Below are positions 50,035 to 57,247 of a DNA stretch of 64,000 nt, piece after piece (the stretch's first letter is position 1; each line of letters starts with the position of its first letter). This DNA comes from Croceibacterium aestuarii. Its GTDB lineage: Bacteria; Pseudomonadota; Alphaproteobacteria; Sphingomonadales; Sphingomonadaceae. Under the pieces are notes generated by a model. It had not been told where the DNA came from and ran no database searches. It was given only the letters and a program-made list of their open reading frames with translations. Made by a program: the position numbers and the translations under genes. Location of the stretch: the NCBI RefSeq assembly GCF_030657335.1, contig NZ_CP131039.1:2558501-2622500 (forward strand), written 5' to 3'.

Positions 50035-50973
50035 TCAAATGCCGTTCACCGGTATCTTGAGATAGCGCATCCCATTCGCCTCGGGCTCCGGAAAGTGCCC
50101 TGCGCGCATGTTAACCTGCACCGAAGGCAGGATAAGCCGGGGCATGGCGAGCGATTTGTCGCGCGCGGTGCGCATGGCGACGAACTCGTCTTCGCTCACG
50201 CCGTCATGCGCATGGACGTTGCCGGCACGTTCGGCCGCCACGGTGGTTTCCCAGACGAACTCGTCGCGGCCCGGGGCCTTGTAATCATGGCAGAGGAGCA
50301 GTCGGGCGCTGGCCGGAAGCGACAGCAGACGGCGTATCGAGCGGTACAGCGCATGCGCGTCGCCACCGGGAAAATCGGCCCGTGCGGTGCCGTAATCGGG
50401 CATGAACATCGTGTCGCCGGTAAACACCGCATCGCCAATCACATAAGCGAGATCAGCCGGGGTATGGCCCGGAACGTGCAGCGCCACGGCCTCGAGTTCG
50501 CCGATCCGGAAGCGGTCGCCGTCCTCGAACAGGTGGTCGAACTGCGAGCCGTCGAGCGCGAAGTCGGTGCCCTCGTTGAACAGCTTGCCGAACACCTCCT
50601 GGACGCGGAGTATATCCTTGCCGATGGCGATCTTGCCGCCAAGGCGAGCCTGCAGGTACGGAGCAGCCGAAAGGTGATCCGCATGGGCATGGGTTTCGAG
50701 CAGCCATTCGACGGTAAGGCTCTCCGCTTCGACGAAGGCGATGATTTCGTCGGCTGAACCGTGCGAGACGCGGCCCGCCGCAGGATCGTAATCGAGCACA
50801 GAATCGACGATCGCCGCATGGCGCGTCGCCGGATCGAAGACGACGTAGCTGGCCGTAAAAGTCGCCTCGTCGAAGAAGCTTTGCACGACCGGAGAAGCCG
50901 TCTTGCCGGAAAGTGCCTGTTCGACGATCGCCGAAGCCGCCGCGAGGGCGCCATCGTGGTTGTTGTCGGGCAT
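50035..50973 (-). CDS. MBL-fold hydrolase, persulfide-dioxygenase/Blh type
   Basis: This 312-aa enzyme has the HxHxDH metal motif (THAHADHLSA), GHTPADLAYVIGDAVFTGDTMF and HDYKAPGRDEF, with C-terminal SVQVNMRAGHFPEPEANGMRYLKIPVN. This is the ETHE1/Blh-type architecture, which oxidises glutathione persulfide to sulfite using iron. It leads the leftward operon of YgaP-like, Blh-type and TauE/SafE genes, consistent with sulfide detoxification. An AT-rich dyad (51004-51025) lies 31 nt upstream. Confidence 0.9.
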   Translation of the reverse strand: MPDNNHDGALAAASAIVEQALSGKTASPVVQSFFDEATFTASYVVFDPATRHAAIVDSVLDYDPAAGRVSHGSADEIIAFVEAESLTVEWLLETHAHADHLSAAPYLQARLGGKIAIGKDILRVQEVFGKLFNEGTDFALDGSQFDHLFEDGDRFRIGELEAVALHVPGHTPADLAYVIGDAVFTGDTMFMPDYGTARADFPGGDAHALYRSIRRLLSLPASARLLLCHDYKAPGRDEFVWETTVAAERAGNVHAHDGVSEDEFVAMRTARDKSLAMPRLILPSVQVNMRAGHFPEPEANGMRYLKIPVNGI

Positions 50974-51003
50974 TGCTGAGTTCTCCTGCTATCCTCAAGC
51001 TAC

Positions 51004-51025
51004 TTAATTAGTAGTAGCTAATTTA
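51004..51025 (-). promoter_or_regulatory. AT-rich dyad, candidate ArsR/BigR-type operator
   Basis: TTAATTAG (51004-51011), six-nucleotide spacer, CTAATTTA (51018-51025): a 7-of-8 inverted repeat in a sharply AT-rich spot of an otherwise GC-rich region. It is placed where a repressor site for the sulfur operon should be. ArsR-family sulfide sensors (BigR/SqrR) bind AT-rich dyads of about this size, but no such regulator gene is in the window. Confidence 0.5.
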
Positions 51026-51069
51026 TCAAGGATGGCAGGGGAGTCGGGCGGATGAAACCCGTAATGTCC

Positions 51070-52215
51070 TCAGTCGGAATCGAGCGTGCCTGGTGCATCC
51101 CAAGGCAAGTGACGCCCCTCCAGCACGACGAGGTTTTCCGGACGGATGATTTCGGCGTGGGTCTGGTAACCGAGCAACTGATCTGCCGGCAGTTCCTGGT
51201 TGACCGTCATCACCCGGGTCTCCTCCGAGGTGAAGTCCGAAAGGCCGCGAGCCAGTTCGGTGCCCGTCTCGTCGTAGATGTGCAGGACATCGCCGCGGGT
51301 AAAGTCGCCGTCTATCGACAACACATCGCGGCGGTGGATCGGATTGCCTTCGCCAAGGGATTTGGCCGCCGCTGCGGTGATGACCAGACTGCCGGCCATC
51401 TGCAGGCGATCGGCCAGCCAGATCGTCCATAGCGAATCCGGTTCGGAATGCGCGATGCACTTGGTGCACTTGCGCCGTCCGTCGAGCACGGCCGATAGCG
51501 GATATTCGGCCTCGCCATTGGCGATGTAGGTCGTGCAGCCGGCGTTCTGCGCCATGTTGGCGGCCTTGAGCTTGGTCAGCATTCCGCCGGTGCCGAGCGT
51601 ACTCTTGCCCGAGGCCGCCTCGATATATTCGCTGACGTCGTGGAGTTCCTCGACCAGACGCGCACCCTCTTCCGCCGGATCGCGGTCGTAAAGTCCGTCG
51701 ACTCCGGTCAGGATGATGAACTGGTCGGCCTCGACCATCTGCGCAATCTTCGCCGCCAGCCGGTCGTTGTCGCCGACGCGGATTTCCTCCGTTGTGATCG
51801 TGTCGTTTTCGTTGACGATCGGGAGAATTCGCGACTTGAGCAGGCGGTGCACGGTGTTGCGCGTGTTGAGAAAGCGGCGGTGGTCCTCGAAGTCGCCGAG
51901 AGTGAGGAGGACCTGGCCAATCTCGATGCCGAATTCGTGCCCGACCTGGCGGTAGGCGTTGAGCAGCAGCGGCATGCCGCACGCCGCGGCGGCCTGCTTG
52001 TCGCTGAGCCCGGCGGTCTCGGGCCGCGCGCCGACTGTGTTGAGGCCGAGGGCCACCGCACCCGACGAACACAGGATGACGTCATAGCCCTGATCGCGCA
52101 GGCGGGCGATGTCTTCCAGCAGGCGTTGCATGAAGCCGAACCGCGGGGTCAGGCGATCGGTGTTGGCCAGCAGGCTCGAACCGACCTTCACGACGAGGCG
52201 CTTGTTCTTGGTCAC
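51070..52215 (-). CDS. proB: glutamate 5-kinase
   Basis: This 381-aa cytoplasmic kinase makes gamma-glutamyl phosphate, the first step of proline synthesis. The amino-acid-kinase domain starts with VVKVGSSLLA and contains SSGAVALGLNTVG, NENDTITTEEIRVGDNDRLAAKIA, ILTGVDGLYDRDP and GTGGMLTKLKAA. A C-terminal PUA domain (about 285-375) follows (SIDGDFTRGDVLHIYDETG). GTG 52215 is used because the frame upstream runs over the tRNA. Feedback inhibition by proline is usual for this type. Confidence 0.95.
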   Translation of the reverse strand: MTKNKRLVVKVGSSLLANTDRLTPRFGFMQRLLEDIARLRDQGYDVILCSSGAVALGLNTVGARPETAGLSDKQAAAACGMPLLLNAYRQVGHEFGIEIGQVLLTLGDFEDHRRFLNTRNTVHRLLKSRILPIVNENDTITTEEIRVGDNDRLAAKIAQMVEADQFIILTGVDGLYDRDPAEEGARLVEELHDVSEYIEAASGKSTLGTGGMLTKLKAANMAQNAGCTTYIANGEAEYPLSAVLDGRRKCTKCIAHSEPDSLWTIWLADRLQMAGSLVITAAAAKSLGEGNPIHRRDVLSIDGDFTRGDVLHIYDETGTELARGLSDFTSEETRVMTVNQELPADQLLGYQTHAEIIRPENLVVLEGRHLPWDAPGTLDSD

Positions 52216-52290
52216 AATAGCTATTTCGCTCCCGTTGCGGATTGCGCGGCCCGGGCCGACGGCCAAACTCCTGCTCTGGAGCATCGAAAA

Positions 52291-52367
52291 TGGTAGCGGA
52301 GGAGGGACTCGAACCCCCGACACAGGGATTATGATTCCCCTGCTCTAACCGACTGAGCTACTCCGCC
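52291..52367 (-). tRNA. tRNA-Met (anticodon CAT), elongator type
   Basis: On the minus strand a 77-nt cloverleaf runs from 52367 to 52291 with an encoded 3' CCA. The acceptor stem GGCGGAG pairs with CTCCGCT with one G-T end pair. The D arm is GCTCAGTCGGTTAGAGC, and the anticodon stem-loop GGGGA-ATCATAA-TCCCT gives anticodon CAT. The T arm has GGTTCGAGTCC. The body matches alphaproteobacterial elongator Met tRNA; initiator and lysidine-Ile tRNAs differ in stem sequences. Confidence 0.95.
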
Positions 52368-52445
52368 CCAAGGGCAGGCCCCGGTGGGGCCCATCCCGGC
52401 CTGCGCAGGGACAGGCGGCGCATTTAGGGTGGCGCCCCGCCCCGG

Positions 52446-52997
52446 TCAACCGCGAAACGACCACCGTCCGACAGCCTCCCAGGGCCCGCCGCGATAGCGG
52501 TGCAGGCCGACCCCGGCAAAGGCGAAATCGCGGGGCGCGACGCTGCCCTCCAACTCCTCCAGAAGGCGCCTCGCCGCTCTCGGTTCGACCTTGTTCTGGA
52601 TGGTCACGTGGAGCCGCGGGCGCTGGGAGTCCTGCGGCGTGAGCAGGCCGCGGAATCTCTCGGCGAGGTCCGCGCGGAGCGCCAGCATGGCCGGGCTCGA
52701 CAGCGTCAACGCGACCCCGCGGCCAAGCGACATGACTCCCAACAGCCGGGCTGGCACCGGGGGCTGCGCAGCAGCGGCCGCGAGCCGTTCGCGCAATTCC
52801 TCTTCGCACGACGGCGGCAGAGCGTGAAACAGCGTGACGTGGGCGTCGAGAAAGTTGCGCTCGGGAGGAAAGTGGGCTCGGCGCAGTCCGTTCGCCCAGG
52901 CCTGCAGGTCGCGCGGCAGTTCGGCCGTCACGATCAGCGGACCGGCCGCCGTATCCGGAGCCGCGCACGCGCCAGCCCGGACCGTCCCGCGCGTCAC
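52446..52997 (-). CDS. thpR: RNA 2',3'-cyclic phosphodiesterase (2H family)
   Basis: This 183-aa protein is a 2H-superfamily phosphoesterase of the LigT/ThpR type. The two HxT(x) catalytic motifs are HVTLFHALP near residue 52 and LHVTIQNKV near residue 130. Members hydrolyse RNA 2',3'-cyclic phosphate. GTG 52997 overlaps the mltG stop by 4 nt (GTGA). The order thpR behind mltG is probably an operon with fabF and acpP. Confidence 0.85.
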   Translation of the reverse strand: MTRGTVRAGACAAPDTAAGPLIVTAELPRDLQAWANGLRRAHFPPERNFLDAHVTLFHALPPSCEEELRERLAAAAAQPPVPARLLGVMSLGRGVALTLSSPAMLALRADLAERFRGLLTPQDSQRPRLHVTIQNKVEPRAARRLLEELEGSVAPRDFAFAGVGLHRYRGGPWEAVGRWSFRG

Positions 52998-53962
52998 ATC
53001 TCGCCGCGTTCGCGGCGCAGCTCGAACCACTTGGCGACATTGGCGTTGTGCTCGGCGAGCGTCGCCGCAAAAGCGTGTCCACCCGAGCCGTTGGCCACCA
53101 TGTACAGCGCATCGGTCTTCGCCGGATGCAGAACCGCTTCGATGGAAGCGCGGCCCGGGTTGGTGATCGGCCCCTTGGGAAGTCCGACCATGGTGTAAGT
53201 GTTGTAGCCGTTCACCGCGCCGATCTCGCTCTGGCGGATGCGCCGGCCGAGCGGTTTGCCCGCGGTTATCGGATAGATGATCGTCGGATCGGCCTGCAAC
53301 AGCATGCCCTGCTTGAGGCGGTTGGAATAGAGCCCGGCCACCATCCGGCGCTCGCTCGCCACGCCGGTCTCCTTCTCGACGATCGAGGCCAGGGTTATCG
53401 CCTCCTCCGGCGTCTCGACGGCGATGTCCTTCTCACGCTGCGGCCACAGTTCGGCAATCGTCTTCTTCATCGCCGTCTGCATCCGGGCAAGGACCGCAGC
53501 CCGATTTTCGCCGCGTTCGAAGTCGTAGCTTTCGGGCAGCACCGAACCTTCGGCGGGTACCGGGATGTCGCCGGTCAGCAGCGGCTCGGCCATTAGACGT
53601 TCCCAGACCATGATCGAGGGCATGCCCTCGGGAATCGTGACGAAACGGCGGATCACCTCGCCGTGCTGGAAGGTGTCGAGGATGTCCGCGGGGCTCGAAC
53701 CTGCCGGTAGCAGGAATTCGCCTGCCTTGATCGGATCGCTGCTGCCGAGAATCTTAGCGTGAAGGACGAAAGAGTCGGCGGAATCGATGATCCCGTCTTT
53801 CTCGAGCTGCTCGGCGACGCCGGTCACGGTCGAGCCGCTCTGCACCACGAAAGACCGGTCCTTATCGAGATTGGCCGATCCCCACCAGCTCGCCCCGAAC
53901 CAGCCGAGCGCAATCGCTGCGACGATGAGAACCGCCGCGAGGAAGGAACAGCCCTTTTTCAC
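52994..53962 (-). CDS. mltG: endolytic murein transglycosylase MltG
   Basis: This 322-aa protein has one N-terminal membrane helix (FLAAVLIVAAIALGWFGASWW), then a LysM-like SDRAS region (DRSFVVQSGSTVTGVAEQLEKDGII) and the YceG catalytic domain. The catalytic Glu lies in TLASIVEKETGV, followed by AGLYSNRLKQGMLLQADPTIIY, YNTYTMVGLPKGPITNPG and ALYMVANGSGGHAFAATLAEHN. It cleaves nascent glycan strands in the periplasm. It lies 10 nt after fabF, an arrangement common in proteobacteria. Confidence 0.95.
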   Translation of the reverse strand: MKKGCSFLAAVLIVAAIALGWFGASWWGSANLDKDRSFVVQSGSTVTGVAEQLEKDGIIDSADSFVLHAKILGSSDPIKAGEFLLPAGSSPADILDTFQHGEVIRRFVTIPEGMPSIMVWERLMAEPLLTGDIPVPAEGSVLPESYDFERGENRAAVLARMQTAMKKTIAELWPQREKDIAVETPEEAITLASIVEKETGVASERRMVAGLYSNRLKQGMLLQADPTIIYPITAGKPLGRRIRQSEIGAVNGYNTYTMVGLPKGPITNPGRASIEAVLHPAKTDALYMVANGSGGHAFAATLAEHNANVAKWFELRRERGEM

Positions 53963-53972
53963 GGCGTGGACC

Positions 53973-55235
53973 CTAGTCGACTTTCTTCATCACCAGCGAG
54001 GCATTGGTGCCGCCGAAGCCGAACGAATTGTTGAGCACCGCACGCACGTCGCGCTTCTTTGCCATGTGTGGAACAAGATCGACCCCCACGCAGCCCTCGC
54101 TCGGATTGTCGAGATTGAGCGTCGGCGGCACGATCTGGTCGCGCATGGCGAGAATGCAGAAGATGGACTCGACCGCCCCGGCGCCGCCCAGCAGGTGGCC
54201 GATGGCGGACTTGGTGCTGCTCATCGAGACCCCCGAAATGGCATCGCCGAACAGACGGCGAACCGCGCCGAGTTCGAGTTCGTCGCCGAGCGGGGTAGAG
54301 GTGCCGTGGGCGTTGATGTAGTCGATGTCCTTGGGCCCCATCCCCGCCTTGCGCAACGCCATTTCCATCGAACGGAACGCGCCCGAACCTTCGGGGTGCG
54401 GCGCAGTGACGTGGTAGGCATCGCCCGACAGGCCGTAGCCGACGACCTCGGCGTAGATCTTCGCCCCGCGGGCCTTGGCGTGCTCGTATTCCTCGAGCAC
54501 CAGAACCCCGGCGCCCTCGCCCATGACGAAACCGTCGCGGGCGACGTCGTAGGGGCGGCTGGCCTTTTCGGGCTGGTCGTTGAACGCGGTGCTCAGCGCG
54601 CGCGCCTGAGCGAACCCGGCCACGCCGATCGGGCAGATCGTCGCTTCGGCGCCGCCCGCCAGCATGATGTCGGCATCGTCGTCGCGGATCATCCGCGCGG
54701 CGTCGCCGATCGAATGAGCGCCGGTCGAACAGGCGGTGACGACCGCGTGGTTCGGCCCCATCAGACCGTATTTGATCGAGACCTGGCCCGAAATCAGGTT
54801 GATCAGCCGCCCGTGGACGAAATGTGGGCTTACGCGGCTCGGCCCCTTTTCGTGCAGGACGAGCGATTCCTTCTCGATGCCCGGCAGTCCGCCGATGCCC
54901 GAACCGATCGAGCACCCGGCGCGCAGCCGCGTCGCGTCGTCCATGTCCTCGAGCCCGGCGTCTTCGATCGCCTGCCCGGCGGCGTCGATGCCGAAAACGA
55001 TGAACGGATCGACCTGGCGCTGGACCTTGTGGTCGACGCGCTTGTCCGGGTCGAACCCGTATGGGTGATCGGCGGGTTTGACCTCGCAGGCGATGCGGCA
55101 CTTGAATTCGCTGGCGTCGAAATGCGTTATCGGTCCGGCGCCCGACTTGCCGGCGAGAATGTTGGCCCAGGTCGTCTCGACATCGGCACCCAACGGGGTG
55201 ACGAGCCCGAGACCGGTTACGACGACACGACGCAT
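53973..55235 (-). CDS. fabF: beta-ketoacyl-[acyl-carrier-protein] synthase II
   Basis: This 420-aa condensing enzyme elongates acyl-ACP with malonyl-ACP. The catalytic Cys lies in VVTACSTGAHSIG, the two histidines in NAHGTSTPLGD and KSAIGHLLGGAGA, and the C-terminal loop is NNSFGFGGTNASLV. The start MRRVVVTGLGLVTPLG is standard. It is between acpP and mltG on the same strand; a REP-type repeat sits in the acpP-fabF gap. Confidence 0.96.
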   Translation of the reverse strand: MRRVVVTGLGLVTPLGADVETTWANILAGKSGAGPITHFDASEFKCRIACEVKPADHPYGFDPDKRVDHKVQRQVDPFIVFGIDAAGQAIEDAGLEDMDDATRLRAGCSIGSGIGGLPGIEKESLVLHEKGPSRVSPHFVHGRLINLISGQVSIKYGLMGPNHAVVTACSTGAHSIGDAARMIRDDDADIMLAGGAEATICPIGVAGFAQARALSTAFNDQPEKASRPYDVARDGFVMGEGAGVLVLEEYEHAKARGAKIYAEVVGYGLSGDAYHVTAPHPEGSGAFRSMEMALRKAGMGPKDIDYINAHGTSTPLGDELELGAVRRLFGDAISGVSMSSTKSAIGHLLGGAGAVESIFCILAMRDQIVPPTLNLDNPSEGCVGVDLVPHMAKKRDVRAVLNNSFGFGGTNASLVMKKVD

Positions 55236-55277
55236 GCTTCTCTCCAGACTCGCGACCAGCGGTCGGTCCCTAACACA

Positions 55278-55375
55278 ACAGGCTCAACCCCGGTTCGGGC
55301 TGAGCCTGTCGAAGCCCATGGGGCCACGCCCGCCGCCCTTTGACTCTGCTCGGGGCGAAGGACCGAAGGGACGGA
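55278..55375. repeat. REP-type extragenic palindrome (copy 3) in the acpP-fabF gap
   Basis: AGGCTCA (55280-55286) pairs with TGAGCCT (55301-55307); the unit GGTTCGGGCTGAGCCTGTCG is the same family as the copy near 19,150. A second, more degenerate unit (CCCTTTGACTCTGCTCGGGG from about 55338) follows. Lying between two co-directional genes, it may attenuate transcription or stabilise the acpP message. Confidence 0.65.
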
Positions 55376-55376
55376 C

Positions 55377-55613
55377 TTATCCCTTGTGTTCTTCGATGTA
55401 CTTGTTGGCGTCGCCGACCGTGTTGATCTTCTCGGCGGCGTCGTCGGGGATTTCGACCCCGAATTCTTCCTCGAACGCCATGACCAGCTCGACGATGTCG
55501 AGGCTGTCAGCGCCCAGATCGTCGATGAAGCTCGCGTCGGGGGTGACCTTGTCTTCCTCGACGCCGAGGTGCTCGACAACGATCTTCTTAACGCGGTCGG
55601 CGGTATCGCTCAT
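55377..55613 (-). CDS. acpP: acyl carrier protein
   Basis: This 78-aa acidic protein carries growing acyl chains in fatty acid synthesis. The phosphopantetheine attachment Ser is in [21 protein letters not shown]; the start [18 protein letters not shown] is typical. ATG 55613 is chosen over the in-frame ATG 39 nt upstream because it begins the family. It is upstream of fabF as usual. Confidence 0.96.
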   Translation of the reverse strand: MSDTADRVKKIVVEHLGVEEDKVTPDASFIDDLGADSLDIVELVMAFEEEFGVEIPDDAAEKINTVGDANKYIEEHKG

Positions 55614-55766
55614 TTGCTGCCCTCTCAGGTAATACAGAAGTGGATTTGGCAATCGCCCTAATCAACGGGCGGGACGCTGGCAAGTGCCATGCACCGGCAC
55701 TTTTTTTGCGTCTTCGGGTCGGACCCGATAGGGCTGAACCGCGTTGGCAGGGGGTAAGGAGACCCC

Positions 55767-56267
55767 ATGCCCATTTCGGTGAACGGCCAGCAACACGCGT
55801 TCGCGGGCGACCCGCGGACCACGCTACTCGACTTCCTGCGCCGCGAGTGCGGCCTGACCGGCACCAAGAAGGGCTGCGATCACGGCCAGTGCGGCGCCTG
55901 CACCGTTCTGGTGAACGGGCAGCGGATCAATTCCTGTCTCAGCCTGGCGGTCATGCACGATGCCGACGAGGTCACGACGATCGAAGGTATCGGCGCGGCC
56001 GGGAGCCGCTCGCCGCTGCAGGATGCGTTTGTCCGGCACGACGGGTACCAATGCGGCTACTGCACGCCGGGGCAGATCTGTTCGGCCACCGCGATGCTTG
56101 GCGAGATTGACGCCGGCTGGCCGAGCTTCGTCAGCGAGGACCTCGAAGCCGCCCCCGCCCTCAACGACCAGGAAGTTCGCGAACGTATGAGTGGCAACCT
56201 GTGCCGCTGCGCCGCCTACTCGAATATCGTCGCGGCGATCCTCGATGTGGCGGGAGAAAGCGCATGA
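55767..56267 (+). CDS. paoA: [2Fe-2S] subunit of a molybdenum aldehyde dehydrogenase (PaoA type)
   Basis: This 166-aa subunit carries two [2Fe-2S] clusters: a plant-ferredoxin type (ECGLTGTKKGCDHGQCGACTVL ... CLSLA; cysteines in C-x7-C-x4-C-x2-C style) and an all-helical second site (QCGYCTPGQICSA ... NLCRCAAY). It shuttles electrons from the molybdenum centre to FAD. No Tat leader is visible at ATG 55767, although periplasmic members normally have one. It is first in a three-gene rightward operon, 4-nt overlap with the next gene. Confidence 0.88.
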   Translation: MPISVNGQQHAFAGDPRTTLLDFLRRECGLTGTKKGCDHGQCGACTVLVNGQRINSCLSLAVMHDADEVTTIEGIGAAGSRSPLQDAFVRHDGYQCGYCTPGQICSATAMLGEIDAGWPSFVSEDLEAAPALNDQEVRERMSGNLCRCAAYSNIVAAILDVAGESA

Positions 56268-57247
56268 GGCCGTTCGACTATCAGCGGCCCGATCGGCTCG
56301 ACCACGCCGCGGACCTGGCTCGTGAAGGCGGCAAGGCGATCGCCGGGGGGACCAATCTGCTCGATCTGATGAAACTTCAGGTCGAAACGCCGCAAACGCT
56401 CCTCGACATCAACCGGCTGCCGATGGCGCAGATTGCCGAAACCGACGGCGGTGGGTTGAGGATAGGCGCGCTCGCCTCGAACACCGCCTGTGCGGTCGAT
56501 CCCCGCGTGCGGCGGGATTATCCCGTGCTGTCGCGCGCGATCCTGGCCGGAGCGACGCAGCAGCTGCGCAACAAGGCCACCACCGGCGGCAACTTGTGCC
56601 AGCGCACCCGCTGCTACTACTTCACCAACATCGACCAACCGTGCAATAAGCGCGAGCCAGGTTCCGGATGCGGTGCGATCGGCGGCTTCAACCGCATCCA
56701 CGCCATTCTCGGCGCCAGCGACGAATGCATCGCCACCTACCCGGGCGACATGGCGGTCGCCCTTTATGCTCTCGACGCCGAGGTGGAAATTGCCGGCCAG
56801 CGCGGTTCGAGCCGTACCCTGCCGGTCCGCCAGTTTCATCGTCTGCCCGGTGACACGCCGCAGCGCGACAACAATCTCGAACCCGGCGAGCTCATTACCG
56901 GGGTCGTCCTGCCGCCGCCGCGCGCGGGAAAGCAGCTCTATCGCAAGGTGCGCGACCGCGCGTCCTATGCCTTCGCGCTCGTCTCGGTAGCGGCCATCGT
57001 CGAAATGGACGGAGATACGATCCGTAACGCCTCGCTGGCCTTCGGGGGTCTCGCGCACAAGCCGTGGCACGATCCCCGGATCGACGCAGTGCTGTCCGGT
57101 GCCAGGCCTTCCGATGCGCTCTTCGCCGAAGCCGCCGACCTCCTGCTCGAAGGGGCCGAGGGGCAAGGCCATAACGATTTCAAGATTCCGCTGGCCCGCC
57201 GCACCTTGTTGGCCGTCCTGCGCGAAGCGACGGGAGGCGCGGCATGA
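56264..57247 (+). CDS. paoB: FAD-binding subunit with extra Fe-S site (PaoB type)
   Basis: This 327-aa subunit binds FAD (AIAGGTNLLDLMKL, GGLRIGALASNT, ATTGGNL). A cysteine-rich insertion follows (CQRTRCYYF, then CNKREPGSGC), the PaoB feature that holds a [4Fe-4S] cluster absent from most xanthine-oxidase-family FAD subunits. The C-terminal CO-dehydrogenase-flavoprotein domain has RDRASYAFALVSVAA. ATG 56264 overlaps the small subunit gene by 4 nt, and its stop overlaps the large subunit start by 4 nt. Confidence 0.88.
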   Translation: MRPFDYQRPDRLDHAADLAREGGKAIAGGTNLLDLMKLQVETPQTLLDINRLPMAQIAETDGGGLRIGALASNTACAVDPRVRRDYPVLSRAILAGATQQLRNKATTGGNLCQRTRCYYFTNIDQPCNKREPGSGCGAIGGFNRIHAILGASDECIATYPGDMAVALYALDAEVEIAGQRGSSRTLPVRQFHRLPGDTPQRDNNLEPGELITGVVLPPPRAGKQLYRKVRDRASYAFALVSVAAIVEMDGDTIRNASLAFGGLAHKPWHDPRIDAVLSGARPSDALFAEAADLLLEGAEGQGHNDFKIPLARRTLLAVLREATGGAA

